This document shows, piece after piece, positions 1 through 7,950 of a stretch of DNA of 20,096 nt (position 1 is its first letter; every line of letters begins with the position of its first letter). The notes below the pieces were generated by a model that was given only the letters and a program-made list of their open reading frames with translations, searched no databases and was not told where the DNA came from. The position numbers and the translations under genes are program-made. This DNA is from a virus, in IMG/VR virus record IMGVR_UViG_3300000930_000116, positions 1-20,096 of that record, one strand, 5' to 3'.

Positions 1-135
1 GAAGGCATGCAACTACCAGGTGGCGTTACGTTAAATGGTCGGGAAATTTATTCTGATGCTACCCAGGAAATACAACAACTCAAAGAGAATTTGAGACTTG
101 AGCAAGAACTACCACCCAGCTTTTATGTAGGTTAA
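1..135 (+). CDS. 13: gp13 neck protein, C-terminal end (partial)
   Basis: Only the last 44 codons are in the window, open at the left edge and ending in TAA at 133-135. The tail of the protein, with LPGGVTLNGREIY and the ending ELPPSFYVG, resembles the C-terminus of T4-like gp13 as I remember it. The position immediately before gp14 fits, because genes 13 and 14 are adjacent in T4-like phages. Gp13 and gp14 form the neck that joins the portal vertex to the finished tail. The gene stops 3 nt before the gp14 start, so the two are co-transcribed. Most of the protein lies outside the window, so the identity rests on synteny and a short C-terminal match. Confidence 0.75.
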   Translation, partial: EGMQLPGGVTLNGREIYSDATQEIQQLKENLRLEQELPPSFYVG

Positions 136-138
136 ACC

Positions 139-1017
139 ATGGCAAGAAATCTTTATTTTTCTGACGCGGTTAGATCCGAGCAGAGACTTTACGAAGACAT
201 AATAATTGAATCACTTAAAATGTATGGGCAGGACCTGTACTATCTGCCACGGACTATTGTTAATGAAAATAAAGTTTTCGGTGAGGATGTATCTTCTCAA
301 TTTAACAACAGCTATAAAATCGAAATGTACATTGATAACGCCGAAGGCTTTGACGGCGAAGGCGATCTGTTTACAAAGTTTGGTGTAGAGATCAGAGATG
401 AAGCTACATTCACTGTTGCAAAGAAGCGGTGGAATCAAACAGTGGGACGCGCTAACAATGAAATTCAAGGCGAACGCCCACGTGAAGGCGATTTAATCTA
501 TTTACCTATGTCTAATTCCATGTTTGAAATTACACACGTTGAGCATGAATCGCCGTTTTATCAGTTGGCCAATCTGCCTACATTTAAGATGCGTTGTCAG
601 CTGTTTGAATACGCAGACGAAGATCTTGATACAGGTCTTGGTACGATTGACGGTATAGAACAAGATCACGCCTATGAGTTTGATCTAATGCTATCAGGCA
701 CAAGCGGCGATTACATTGTCGGTGAACGCGTAACTCAGACAACTCCTAGCGGCGTGGTGTTAGGCGGCGAAGTATCAAGTTGGGTATCAAGTACTAATAC
801 GTTATCGATTATTCATTTTGGCGGAAGCGACGGCAAATTTCATTTGCCTGTTACATCGCTTGTCGTCACTGGTGCCGAGTCAAATGCAACAGGCACGCTT
901 GCATCATATACTGAAGACAATAAATTATCTGACAATGAGCAAAACACTACGTTTGATACCATTGGTGCTGATTTCTTAGACTTTAGTGAAAGTAATCCGT
1001 TTGGAGATCCTAGCTAA
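139..1017 (+). CDS. 14: gp14 neck protein
   Basis: 292 aa, against 256 aa in T4. It is recognisable from the N-terminal half: residues 22-50 (IIESLKMYGQDLYYLPRTIV, then FGED) parallel T4 gp14, which has YYVPREYV and FGEDL there. The segment around 117-141 (EGDLIYLPMSNSMFEITHVE, FYQL) matches the T4 stretch with GDLIYFPMDNSLFEI and PFYQLG. It is a structural neck protein that completes the head and joins it to the tail. Residues about 185-255 form a Gly/Ser/Thr/Val-rich, apparently all-beta stretch (GDYIVGERVTQ, then two small-residue strands) with no clear counterpart in T4 gp14. It accounts for most of the extra length. The C-terminus ends in FSESNPFGDPS, similar to the end of T4 gp14. The stop TAA and the ATG of gp15 share one base (TAATG). 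Confidence 0.93.
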   Translation: MARNLYFSDAVRSEQRLYEDIIIESLKMYGQDLYYLPRTIVNENKVFGEDVSSQFNNSYKIEMYIDNAEGFDGEGDLFTKFGVEIRDEATFTVAKKRWNQTVGRANNEIQGERPREGDLIYLPMSNSMFEITHVEHESPFYQLANLPTFKMRCQLFEYADEDLDTGLGTIDGIEQDHAYEFDLMLSGTSGDYIVGERVTQTTPSGVVLGGEVSSWVSSTNTLSIIHFGGSDGKFHLPVTSLVVTGAESNATGTLASYTEDNKLSDNEQNTTFDTIGADFLDFSESNPFGDPS

Positions 1018-1799
1018 TGTTTGGCACTTATTTTTATCATCAACGTATACGTAAGGCTGTTGCCACTTTTGGTGCAATGTTTAATAATTTGTATGTTCTT
1101 CGAAAAGATTCTGGCGGCGGCGTTATTAGCACACAAAAAGTACCGTTAGCCTATGGCCCAAGAGCTAAGTTTCTTGATCGTATTCGTGAAATGCCAGATC
1201 TGCAGACAGATACAAAAGTTGCTATTAAACTGCCGCGCATGTCGTTTGAAATTACTAATGTCTCGTACGATCCTTCTCGCCAGCTGCCTAAAACTAATAA
1301 TTATGCAAAAGCAGTATCAGGTTCAATTTTAAGCCGGCAGAAAATATATGCCGGAGCTCCTTATATTGTTAGCTTTCAGTTAAGCTGTTATGCCAAGAAT
1401 CAAGATGATGCTTTACAGTTAGTCGAACAAATAATTCCTTACTTCAATCCACAATATACATTGTCGATTAAGCCGTTCGAAGATTTTGAAGATATAAAAG
1501 AAGACGTCCCTATTATTTTGACTGGCGTCGTGTTAAATGACGATTACGAAGGACCAATGGAAGGTCGCCGCACTATCATCTACACACTAGATTTTGATAT
1601 GCATATAACATTCCACGGTCCGACCTCGTCCAGTGGCATAATCACTAAGTCTATCACAAATATTCTTGATATTGGTGCCGGACTAAATGATAGTGATAAT
1701 CCACTTGAAAGAATAACAGTAACTCCAACACCTGCCGGTGTAGGTGCTGATAGTGATTTTGGTTTCCTTGAAGTAATAGAAGAGATAGATAGTGCGTGA
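1017..1799 (+). CDS. 15: gp15 tail sheath stabilizer / tail terminator
   Basis: 260 aa, against 272 aa in T4. The N-terminus (MFGTYFYHQRIRKAVATFG) parallels T4 gp15 (MFGYFYNSSFRRYATLMG). The central segment with SFQLSCYAKNQDDALQLVEQ followed by IIPYFNP matches T4 gp15, which has YELSIFTRYEDDMFQIVEQ and ILPYFQP. In T4, gp15 forms a hexameric ring on the last tube and sheath rings, stops tail growth and provides the interface for the neck. The start codon overlaps the gp14 stop by one base, and the end overlaps the gp16 start (TGATG), so gp14-15-16 are probably translationally coupled. I see no unusual insertions. The C-terminal 30 residues are acidic and poorly conserved. Confidence 0.95.
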   Translation: MFGTYFYHQRIRKAVATFGAMFNNLYVLRKDSGGGVISTQKVPLAYGPRAKFLDRIREMPDLQTDTKVAIKLPRMSFEITNVSYDPSRQLPKTNNYAKAVSGSILSRQKIYAGAPYIVSFQLSCYAKNQDDALQLVEQIIPYFNPQYTLSIKPFEDFEDIKEDVPIILTGVVLNDDYEGPMEGRRTIIYTLDFDMHITFHGPTSSSGIITKSITNILDIGAGLNDSDNPLERITVTPTPAGVGADSDFGFLEVIEEIDSA

Positions 1800-2149
1800 T
1801 GGATTCAAATAATGCAGAAGATGATTTTGAAATGGTTCGACAAACTTATCATGATTTGTTAGCCAAGGGTGGATCATCACTTGAAGATATGATGGAAGTA
1901 GCTCGAGCTACCGAACACCCTAGGGCTTTTGAAGTTTTATCTGGCATGATGAAAAATATGGCAGATATTAGTGGCAACCTTATGGACATGCATAAGAAAC
2001 GTAAAGAATTTCACACCACTTATAAACCTGCAGCTATTGCTGGCACAACAAATAATAATGTATTTGTAGGATCTACTACAGAACTACAGCGTATGCTACA
2101 AGACGCGAGTGAGGAAATGATAGATGTATCTCCAACCGAAGAGCAATGA
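1799..2149 (+). CDS. 16: gp16 small terminase subunit
   Basis: 116 aa from the ATG at 1799. An in-frame GTG at 1796 would add one residue, but the ATG overlapping the gp15 stop (TGATG) is the more likely start. The assignment comes mainly from position, between gp15 and the large terminase gp17, and from size and character: a short, Met/Asp/Glu-rich, largely helical protein with the segment AFEVLSGMMKNMADISGNLM. T4 gp16 is 164 aa. In the family it forms a ring that recognises concatemeric DNA and regulates the ATPase and nuclease of gp17. The last 26 nt overlap the gp17 start, an arrangement also known for 16/17 in T4. The sequence alone would not give a firm identification. Confidence 0.85.
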   Translation: MDSNNAEDDFEMVRQTYHDLLAKGGSSLEDMMEVARATEHPRAFEVLSGMMKNMADISGNLMDMHKKRKEFHTTYKPAAIAGTTNNNVFVGSTTELQRMLQDASEEMIDVSPTEEQ

Positions 2150-3728
2150 AACATATCTTGGTAATGTAAATGTTAAACGTGATGGAGTAGTCCAGCAATG
2201 GGCCACTGAGCAAGTAGCAGAGTATGCTAAATGCATGAAAGATCCGGCATATTTTACTAAGACATATTGTAAAGTTATTTCATTAGACGACGGCCTAGTG
2301 GATTTTAATTTATACCCATATCAAGAAAAAATGTTTAAACATTTTAACGATCATCGTTTCAATATCGTTTTAGCATGCAGACAGTCTGGCAAATCAATTA
2401 GCTCAGTTGCATATCTGCTCTGGTACGCTTTATTTCACTCAGAAAAAGTTATTGCCGTTATGGCAAATAAGGGTGCGACCGCGCGTGAGATGCTTGGACG
2501 CATTACACTCATGCTAGAAAATCTACCTTTCTTTTTACAGCCGGGTTGTAAGGCTTTAAATAAAGGATCGATTGAATTTTCAAACAACTCACGAATAATT
2601 GCTGCAGCGACATCAGGATCTTCAATTCGGGGTATGTCAGTTTCACTACTTTATTTAGACGAGTTTGCATTTGTCGAAAATGATGCTCAGTTTTACACGT
2701 CGACATATCCTGTTATTTCATCTGGTAAGAACACTAAAGTTATTATTACTTCGACTGCAAATGGCATTGGCAACGTATTTCAAAAAATATGGGAGTCGGC
2801 TCTGCAAGGCGTCAGCGAGTTTAAACCTATGCGAGTTGATTGGTGGGATGTTCCTGGCAGAGACGAAGCGTGGAAGCAACAAACTATAGGTAATACATCT
2901 CAACTGCAGTTTGACCAGGAATTTGGTAATACATTTTTAGGAACAGGTGATACACTTATTAATGGCGAAACACTCTTAGGCCTGAGAGCCAAGCCGCATG
3001 TAGGTTTAAGAGAAAACGGAGATTTGAAAATATACGAAGAGCCTAGGAAAGGGCACGAGTATATTATGCTAGTAGATGTTAGTAAGGGAAGAGGACAGGA
3101 CTATAGCACTTTTAATGTAATCGACATTAGCGGACGCCCGTTTAGACAGGTTGCTGTATATCGCAATAATATTATTTCTCCATTACTCTTCCCCGATATT
3201 ATTTATAAATGGGCGAATTCCTACAATACAGCATATGTCGTAATTGAATCAAACGATCAAGGCACTTTAGTTTGTAATGGCCTATATCAAGACTGGGAAT
3301 ATGAAAATATGCATGTCGAATCTGCGGTACGGGCTGACGGACTAGGCGTAGAAATGACACGAAAGGTTAAACGTCTAGGATGCTCGGCATTTAAAGACGT
3401 GCTTGAAGAAAACAAATTAGAGTTAGTTGACGATCAGACAATTATTGAATGCTCTACCTTTGTCGCCAAAGGACAGTCATACGAAGCTTCTCCTGGTAAT
3501 CATGACGATTTAGTTATGAATTTAGTGTTGTTTGGATATTTCATGTCGACATCATATTTCGCAGATATGACTGACATCAACATAAAAGAAATGATGTTTA
3601 AAAAGAAAATGCAAGAAATCGAAAACGATTTGCCTGGATTTGGCTACGTTGATAATGGTCTGCCTGACCACGAAGCGGCTGAAGCAGATCAGCCATGGGC
3701 TATAGAGTACTCTACTACAGACTTTTAA
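2124..3728 (+). CDS. 17: gp17 large terminase, DNA packaging ATPase/nuclease
   Basis: 534 aa, against 610 aa in T4. The N-terminal ATPase domain has a Walker A-like motif CRQSGKS at residues 85-91, Walker B LLYLDE at 175-180 with the catalytic Glu at 180, and the coupling motif ITSTANG at 208-214. The C-terminal RNase H-fold nuclease has its acidic residues in MLVDVSKGRGQDYS (D318), VIESNDQG (E375) and NHDDLVMNL (D461/D462), matching the three metal ligands of T4 gp17. It cuts concatemers and pumps DNA through the portal (gp20) into the prohead. The start is the ATG at 2124, preceded by GAGG at 2111-2114 and inside the end of gp16. A later start would remove the conserved N-terminal adenine-binding region. 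No motif is missing. Confidence 0.98.
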   Translation: MYLQPKSNETYLGNVNVKRDGVVQQWATEQVAEYAKCMKDPAYFTKTYCKVISLDDGLVDFNLYPYQEKMFKHFNDHRFNIVLACRQSGKSISSVAYLLWYALFHSEKVIAVMANKGATAREMLGRITLMLENLPFFLQPGCKALNKGSIEFSNNSRIIAAATSGSSIRGMSVSLLYLDEFAFVENDAQFYTSTYPVISSGKNTKVIITSTANGIGNVFQKIWESALQGVSEFKPMRVDWWDVPGRDEAWKQQTIGNTSQLQFDQEFGNTFLGTGDTLINGETLLGLRAKPHVGLRENGDLKIYEEPRKGHEYIMLVDVSKGRGQDYSTFNVIDISGRPFRQVAVYRNNIISPLLFPDIIYKWANSYNTAYVVIESNDQGTLVCNGLYQDWEYENMHVESAVRADGLGVEMTRKVKRLGCSAFKDVLEENKLELVDDQTIIECSTFVAKGQSYEASPGNHDDLVMNLVLFGYFMSTSYFADMTDINIKEMMFKKKMQEIENDLPGFGYVDNGLPDHEAAEADQPWAIEYSTTDF

Positions 3729-3733
3729 AAAAT

Positions 3734-3741
3734 TATAAATA
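3734..3741 (+). promoter_or_regulatory. T4-type late promoter upstream of gp18
   Basis: An exact TATAAATA, the -10 element recognised by gp55-containing RNA polymerase in T4. It starts 5 nt after the gp17 stop and lies 65 nt before the gp18 ATG, so it would give a leader of roughly 60 nt. A Shine-Dalgarno AGAGGA at 3794-3799 serves gp18. The phage encodes gp55 in this window, which supports use of the element. The assignment is by consensus and placement only. Confidence 0.8.
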
Positions 3742-3806
3742 GTCATAAGTGAAAAATAATCGTATTATGAACCCGCATATAATTTAATTTTCGAGAGGAA
3801 CGAAAA

Positions 3807-5546
3807 ATGGCATTTTCAGAATCTCCGGCAATTACCGTTAGAGAAGTCGACGCGTCTGGCACAGTGCCTGCAGTATCTTCCTCGACCGGTGGCTTTGTCG
3901 GTAACTTTCGTTGGGGTCCAGTAAATACACCTACACTCATTTCAAATGAAGCAGGTCTAGTTACAACCTTTGGCGCGCCCAACGCAACATCTACTGTCGA
4001 TTTCCATTCGGCAGCGTACTTTCTTAAGTACACTAACGCATTACAAGTTGTCCGTGTCTTAGGTGACTCCGACGGCTTTAATGCTTATAGCGTCGAATCA
4101 GGCGAAGCAGTAGCTGGTAAAAATGTACGCATCACAGATGTGAACCAGTTTGACGCTGCTAAAGCTGGACTTGACAGCGATAAGCATACATTTATTGCTA
4201 AGTGGCCAGGAACACTAGGCAACAGCCTTAAAATTTCTGTATGCCCACAAGCATCAAGTGCCAGTGTCTTTACTGGATGGACATACGCAAATAACTTTGA
4301 TGCTGCCCCTGGCACATCTAACTTTGCTGAAGGCCTAAACGCAACTAACGATGAATTACACGTCGCAGTTGTCGACGAAGACGGAGCCTTCACAGGCACA
4401 CGTGGTACTGTTCTTGAAACTTTCCCGTTTGTATCAGTTGCTAAAAACGCAAAAACATCTGACGGATCTACAAACTTCGTTAAAGACGTAATCAACCGGA
4501 CATCAAACTACATTTGGTGTGGCGGATTTGATTCTGATTATAGCGTTGCTCTTGCTGGTCAAGATGCTGTATCATCTCGCGACTTCCAAAAATCTTCAGC
4601 CGCTCAGGTTGTTAAAGAATATTCTTTGACCGAAGGCGACGAGTCAGAAAACATGGATGTTGGTGATTACATCAATGGTTACGATAAGTTTGAAGATAAA
4701 GACAATATACAAGTAGATTTGTTGATTGCTCCTCAAATGGCTTCACGTACAGACACAACAACAATTGTTAACGATCTAGTGAGTATTGCACAAGGCACTC
4801 GTAAAGATTGCGTCGTAGTTACTTCGCCTGCGCGTACAGACGTTGTTGGCGCAACAACGCCGGTCACTAACACAACCGACACATCTGCGACTTTCACATC
4901 GTCTTCATACCTTGTTATGGATAATAACTACCTTAAAGTGTATGACAAATACAACGATGAGTTTATTCATATTCCGGCTGCGTCTTCGACTGCTGGTATT
5001 ATGGCAGCAACTGACGTAAGTGCAGCTGCTTGGTACTCACCTGCTGGTCCACGTCGTGGTCAGTATCTTGGTGTGACAGGTATTGCATACTCTCCAAACA
5101 AAGCAGAGCGTGACGTACTATATCGCAACGGTGTTAACCCAATTGCTAATATTCCTGGTCAAGGTCTATTGCTCTTTGGCGATAAAACTAAACTGGCCCG
5201 ACCTTCGGCATTTGATCGTATTAACGTACGTCGTTTGTTCTTGGTCATTGAGCGCGCGATTGCTTTGGCTGCCCGTAACGTTATGTTCGAATTCAATGAT
5301 GAATTTACCCGAGCAGAATTTACAGGCGTCGTCGAACCGTTCTTGCGTGATATTAAAGGTCGTCGTGGTATTACAGACTTCCGCGTTATTTGTGACGAAA
5401 CAAACAACACTGGTGCTGTGATAGATAGAAATGAATTCGTCGCTACTGTCTTAGTCAAACCTGCTCGTTCCATCAACTTTGTTACCCTTAACTTTGTTGC
5501 TGTACGTACTGGCGTAGACTTCTCAGAAGTCGCTGGCGCGGTATAA
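3807..5546 (+). CDS. 18: gp18 contractile tail sheath protein
   Basis: 579 aa, against 659 aa in T4. The N-terminus has the family pattern SPAITVREVD, followed by GGFVGNFRWGPVNTP and the LVTTFGAP segment. The C-terminal third (RRLFLVIERAIALAARNVMF, then FNDEFTRAEFTGVVEPFL and GRRGITDFRVICD) is the conserved sheath core that carries the inter-subunit strand exchange. It ends in NFVAVRTGVDFSEV. Sheath hexamers stack around the gp19 tube and contract on infection. The region between about residues 90 and 390 is variable and surface-exposed in the family, and here it is shorter than in T4. The start is set by AGAGGA 7 nt upstream. The gene sits behind an exact late promoter and 13 nt before gp19. 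Confidence 0.97.
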   Translation: MAFSESPAITVREVDASGTVPAVSSSTGGFVGNFRWGPVNTPTLISNEAGLVTTFGAPNATSTVDFHSAAYFLKYTNALQVVRVLGDSDGFNAYSVESGEAVAGKNVRITDVNQFDAAKAGLDSDKHTFIAKWPGTLGNSLKISVCPQASSASVFTGWTYANNFDAAPGTSNFAEGLNATNDELHVAVVDEDGAFTGTRGTVLETFPFVSVAKNAKTSDGSTNFVKDVINRTSNYIWCGGFDSDYSVALAGQDAVSSRDFQKSSAAQVVKEYSLTEGDESENMDVGDYINGYDKFEDKDNIQVDLLIAPQMASRTDTTTIVNDLVSIAQGTRKDCVVVTSPARTDVVGATTPVTNTTDTSATFTSSSYLVMDNNYLKVYDKYNDEFIHIPAASSTAGIMAATDVSAAAWYSPAGPRRGQYLGVTGIAYSPNKAERDVLYRNGVNPIANIPGQGLLLFGDKTKLARPSAFDRINVRRLFLVIERAIALAARNVMFEFNDEFTRAEFTGVVEPFLRDIKGRRGITDFRVICDETNNTGAVIDRNEFVATVLVKPARSINFVTLNFVAVRTGVDFSEVAGAV

Positions 5547-5559
5547 GGAGGAGATACAA

Positions 5560-6087
5560 ATGGCTATTTTAGGCGTAGACGATTTTAAAGCAAAACTAGC
5601 AGGTGGCGGCGCACGCCCAAATCTGTTTAAAGTAACGCTAAACTTTCCAGCATATGCTGGCGGTGATGTTGAATTAACATCATTCATGTGCAGAACAGGT
5701 CAGTTACCTGGATCGACCGTACCGGCCGTGCCAGTTGCTTTCCGCGGTCGCCAATTGCAAATTGCAGGCGATCGTACATTTGAGCCCTGGTCTGTAACAA
5801 TTATCAATGACACGAACTTTACGGTTCGTGACTCAATGGAACGTTGGATGAACGGTATTAATGCACACGCTGCAAATACTGGTCTTGTAAACCCGACAGA
5901 CTATCAAGCAGATCTAAAAGTTGACCAATTGGATAAAGACGAAACAGTCTTAAAAACCTACAACTTTGTGGCTGCGTTTCCAACATCAGTGTCTCCTATC
6001 GAGCTAGCATATGATGCTAACGATCAGCTCGAAGAATTTACTACTGAGTTTACATACCAATACTGGACATCAAATACCACTTCCTAA
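5560..6087 (+). CDS. 19: gp19 tail tube protein
   Basis: 175 aa, against 163 aa in T4. Conserved features are ARPNLFKVTLNF at residues 18-29, a PG in the first strand pair (GQLPGSTVPAVPVAFRGR), IAGDRTFEPWSVTIINDTNF (compare T4, which has VAGDRTFDDWTVTVMND), and the C-terminal FTTEFTYQYWTS (compare T4 LALDYWE). It polymerises into the inner tube of the contractile tail. It has a very strong ribosome binding site, AAGGAGGAG, just after the gp18 stop, in keeping with the high copy number of the tube protein. A factor-independent terminator follows at 6106-6134. A divergent paralogue lies at 12019-12558. Confidence 0.97.
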   Translation: MAILGVDDFKAKLAGGGARPNLFKVTLNFPAYAGGDVELTSFMCRTGQLPGSTVPAVPVAFRGRQLQIAGDRTFEPWSVTIINDTNFTVRDSMERWMNGINAHAANTGLVNPTDYQADLKVDQLDKDETVLKTYNFVAAFPTSVSPIELAYDANDQLEEFTTEFTYQYWTSNTTS

Positions 6088-6094
6088 GTATTGG

Positions 6095-6102
6095 CATAAA
6101 TA
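6095..6102 (+). promoter_or_regulatory. variant late promoter (CATAAATA) upstream of gp20
   Basis: CATAAATA differs from the T4 late consensus TATAAATA at the first base only. It lies 8 nt after the gp19 stop and 46 nt before gp20. T4 late transcripts start about 5-7 nt after this element, which here would be near 6108, inside the left arm of the hairpin at 6106-6128. It is weaker evidence than the three exact matches, but it is placed correctly to start the portal gene. Confidence 0.55.
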
Positions 6103-6105
6103 GTG

Positions 6106-6134
6106 GGTCGGCGGTTGTTCCGCCGACCTATTTT
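6106..6134 (+). terminator. intrinsic terminator after gp19
   Basis: A perfect 9-bp stem, GGTCGGCGG at 6106-6114 and CCGCCGACC at 6120-6128, with a TTGTT loop and a following TATTTT. It would stop transcripts coming from the gp18-gp19 operon. It overlaps the expected start point of the late promoter box at 6095-6102, so portal transcripts would begin with most of this hairpin at their 5' end. Confidence 0.8.
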
Positions 6135-6148
6135 AATAGGACGTAATC

Positions 6149-7645
6149 ATGGCAGAAAATGATAGCTTAAAAATATTCGGATTTGAGATTCGTCGCAAGA
6201 GACAAAAAGAAGAAGATAAAAAACTTCCTTCTATTGTACCTGCACAAGACGACGATGGCGCTGGTTATGTTACTGCGTCAGGTATGCACTATGGCCAATA
6301 CATCAATATGGATGGCGATGAGTCAAAAGATAACGCGCAACTAATTATGAAGTACCGCGGCGTATCTGGTCATCCTGAAGTTGATGCAGCTATCGAAGAT
6401 ATTACCAACGAAGCTATATCAGCTTCAGAGGGAGAATCAGCATTAACGCTGACCCTTGATAAGGTCGAAGTGTCAGACCAGATTAAAAAAGGCATTACCG
6501 AAGAATTCGAAAATATTGTATCGATGTTAAACTTCAATGAAGTTGGGCACGATCTATTTAAACGCTGGTATATTGACGGACGTCTATACCACCACCTTGT
6601 CGTAAATGAATCTAATCTTAAAGCCGGCGTACAAGAAATTCGTCCTATCGATGCTTCTAAGATTCGCAAAATCAAACAAGTTAAAAAGAAAAAAGATCCT
6701 GTCACAGGCGCGCAGATAGTTGAAAAGGTAGACGAGTATTACCTTTATCAAGAAAAACCTGGTAGCCAAACATCAGGTATTAAGTTGTCTAACGACTCAG
6801 TCAGTTATGTGACATCAGGGCTGCTTGATGCTAGCCGTAAAAAAATTGTATCGCATTTGCATAAGGCACTGAAGCCAATCAATCAGCTTCGCATGATGGA
6901 AGATTCTCTGGTCATCTATCGACTTGCACGAGCGCCTGAGCGTAGAATATTCTATATCGATGTAGGTAACTTGCCGCGGGGTAAGTCTGAACAGTATATG
7001 AAAGATATTATGGCTCGGTATCGAAACAAGTTGGTTTATGATGCAGACACAGGAGCAGTTAAAGATGATCGCAAACATATGTCAATGCTTGAAGATTTTT
7101 GGCTGCCACGTCGCGAAGGTGGTCGTGGTACAGAGATCTCAACTTTACCAGGTGGTGAAAACCTCGGACAAATAGATGATATCTTATATTTCCAGAAGCG
7201 TCTATATAAATCGCTTAACGTTCCTATAAGTAGGCTGGAACAGGAAGCACAATTTTCGCTTGGTCGATCTACCGAAATATCAAGAGACGAACTTAAATTT
7301 CAAAAGTTTATTGATAGACTGCGCAAGCGGTTTGGACACTTGTTCCAGGGTATTCTCAAAAAACAATTGATAATGAAAGGCCTCATCACAGAGGAAGATT
7401 GGGATACGTGGAAAAACGATATTGTTATCGACTATTCACGGGACAATCACTTCACTGAGTTAAAAGATGCAGAGTTACTTAGAGAACGACTAACAACGCT
7501 TGACCAAGCATCTCAGTACGTTGGTGACTATTTCTCAAAAGAGTATGTGATGAAGAAAATTCTTATGATGACTGACGATGACATTAAAGATATTCAGAAG
7601 CAACAAGGTGAAGAAGGACCTCCAGAAGGCCAAGAAGAAGAATAA
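6149..7645 (+). CDS. 20: gp20 portal vertex protein
   Basis: 498 aa, against 524 aa in T4. The middle of the protein carries the highly conserved gp20 block used as a marker for marine T4-like phages: APERRIFYIDVGNLPRGKSE at residues 262-281, YRNKLVYDADTG at 291-302, MLEDFWLPRREGGRGTEI at 313-330 and STLPGGENLGQIDDILYFQK at 331-350. A dodecameric portal nucleates prohead assembly, serves as the packaging channel for gp17, and later binds the neck. The start at 6149 has TAGGA at 6136-6140 as ribosome binding site. The C-terminus is Glu-rich (EEGPPEGQEEE). The gene follows a terminator hairpin and a late-like promoter box and is followed by a further late promoter, so it may be transcribed largely on its own. 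Confidence 0.98.
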   Translation: MAENDSLKIFGFEIRRKRQKEEDKKLPSIVPAQDDDGAGYVTASGMHYGQYINMDGDESKDNAQLIMKYRGVSGHPEVDAAIEDITNEAISASEGESALTLTLDKVEVSDQIKKGITEEFENIVSMLNFNEVGHDLFKRWYIDGRLYHHLVVNESNLKAGVQEIRPIDASKIRKIKQVKKKKDPVTGAQIVEKVDEYYLYQEKPGSQTSGIKLSNDSVSYVTSGLLDASRKKIVSHLHKALKPINQLRMMEDSLVIYRLARAPERRIFYIDVGNLPRGKSEQYMKDIMARYRNKLVYDADTGAVKDDRKHMSMLEDFWLPRREGGRGTEISTLPGGENLGQIDDILYFQKRLYKSLNVPISRLEQEAQFSLGRSTEISRDELKFQKFIDRLRKRFGHLFQGILKKQLIMKGLITEEDWDTWKNDIVIDYSRDNHFTELKDAELLRERLTTLDQASQYVGDYFSKEYVMKKILMMTDDDIKDIQKQQGEEGPPEGQEEE

Positions 7646-7662
7646 ACGAAAAGTTTAAAACA

Positions 7663-7670
7663 TATAAATA
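7663..7670 (+). promoter_or_regulatory. T4-type late promoter upstream of gp67/21/22/23
   Basis: An exact TATAAATA, 17 nt after the gp20 stop. The predicted start point, about 6 nt beyond the element, falls near 7676. This is only a few bases before an in-frame ATG at 7681 and about 20 nt before the better-supported gp67 start at 7696. It probably drives the whole head-assembly cluster up to the terminators after gp23, because I see no other exact late box before gp22 or gp23. Confidence 0.8.
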
Positions 7671-7695
7671 ATAGAAAATTATGGAGAAATTTATT

Positions 7696-7950
7696 ATGGA
7701 AGAAATTGAAACATTAATTCATCAATCAAGCGAGCAAGATTTTAATGCTGCCAATCAGACATTTGCTCAGATCATGGCCGATAAAATGGAAACTGCGCTT
7801 GACCAAGAAAGAGTTAAAATTTCAGCCACCATATATAACGATGTAGATCCTGAGCAGTTAGAGCTCGATCTTGGCGATGATGACGCCGAAGAAGTGGCTG
7901 ATGAAGATTTTGTTGAAGATGAAGAACCGGAAGATGAAGACGACGTATAA
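7696..7950 (+). CDS. 67: gp67-like prohead core protein
   Basis: 84 aa from the ATG at 7696. The longer reading from 7681 would add five residues, but 7681 lies only about 5 nt from the expected late transcription start and has no ribosome binding site. The ATG at 7696 has GGAG at 7683-7686. The protein has a short helical N-terminal part and ends in a long acidic run (LDLGDDDAEEVADEDFVEDE and onward), as does T4 gp67 (80 aa, with an Asp/Glu-only tail). It sits between portal and protease, where T4 has gp67. In the family it is an internal core component needed for shape and is cleaved by gp21. Identification rests on position, size and the acidic tail. Confidence 0.75.
   Translation: MEEIETLIHQSSEQDFNAANQTFAQIMADKMETALDQERVKISATIYNDVDPEQLELDLGDDDAEEVADEDFVEDEEPEDEDDV

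Noticed and set aside
3200-3207. TATAAATA on the minus strand inside gp17
   Set aside because: It points away from any minus-strand gene and lies within the nuclease domain coding sequence. Most likely chance.
3778-3783. TATAAT in the gp18 leader
   Set aside because: The position 17 bp upstream reads AATAAT, with no resemblance to the TTTACA-like -35 seen at other sites. The exact late box at 3734 explains expression.
4085-4495. 136-aa minus-strand ORF inside gp18
   Set aside because: Shadow of the gp18 frame. Its Ser/Thr/Ala/Leu-rich composition comes from reading the complement, and it has no promoter or ribosome binding site.
7871-7933. Upstream extension of the small gp68-position ORF
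   Set aside because: It overlaps the acidic tail of gp67 in another frame and gives a Lys/Met-rich sequence typical of a GAA/GAT-rich shadow. The ATG at 7934 fits overlap and ribosome binding better.
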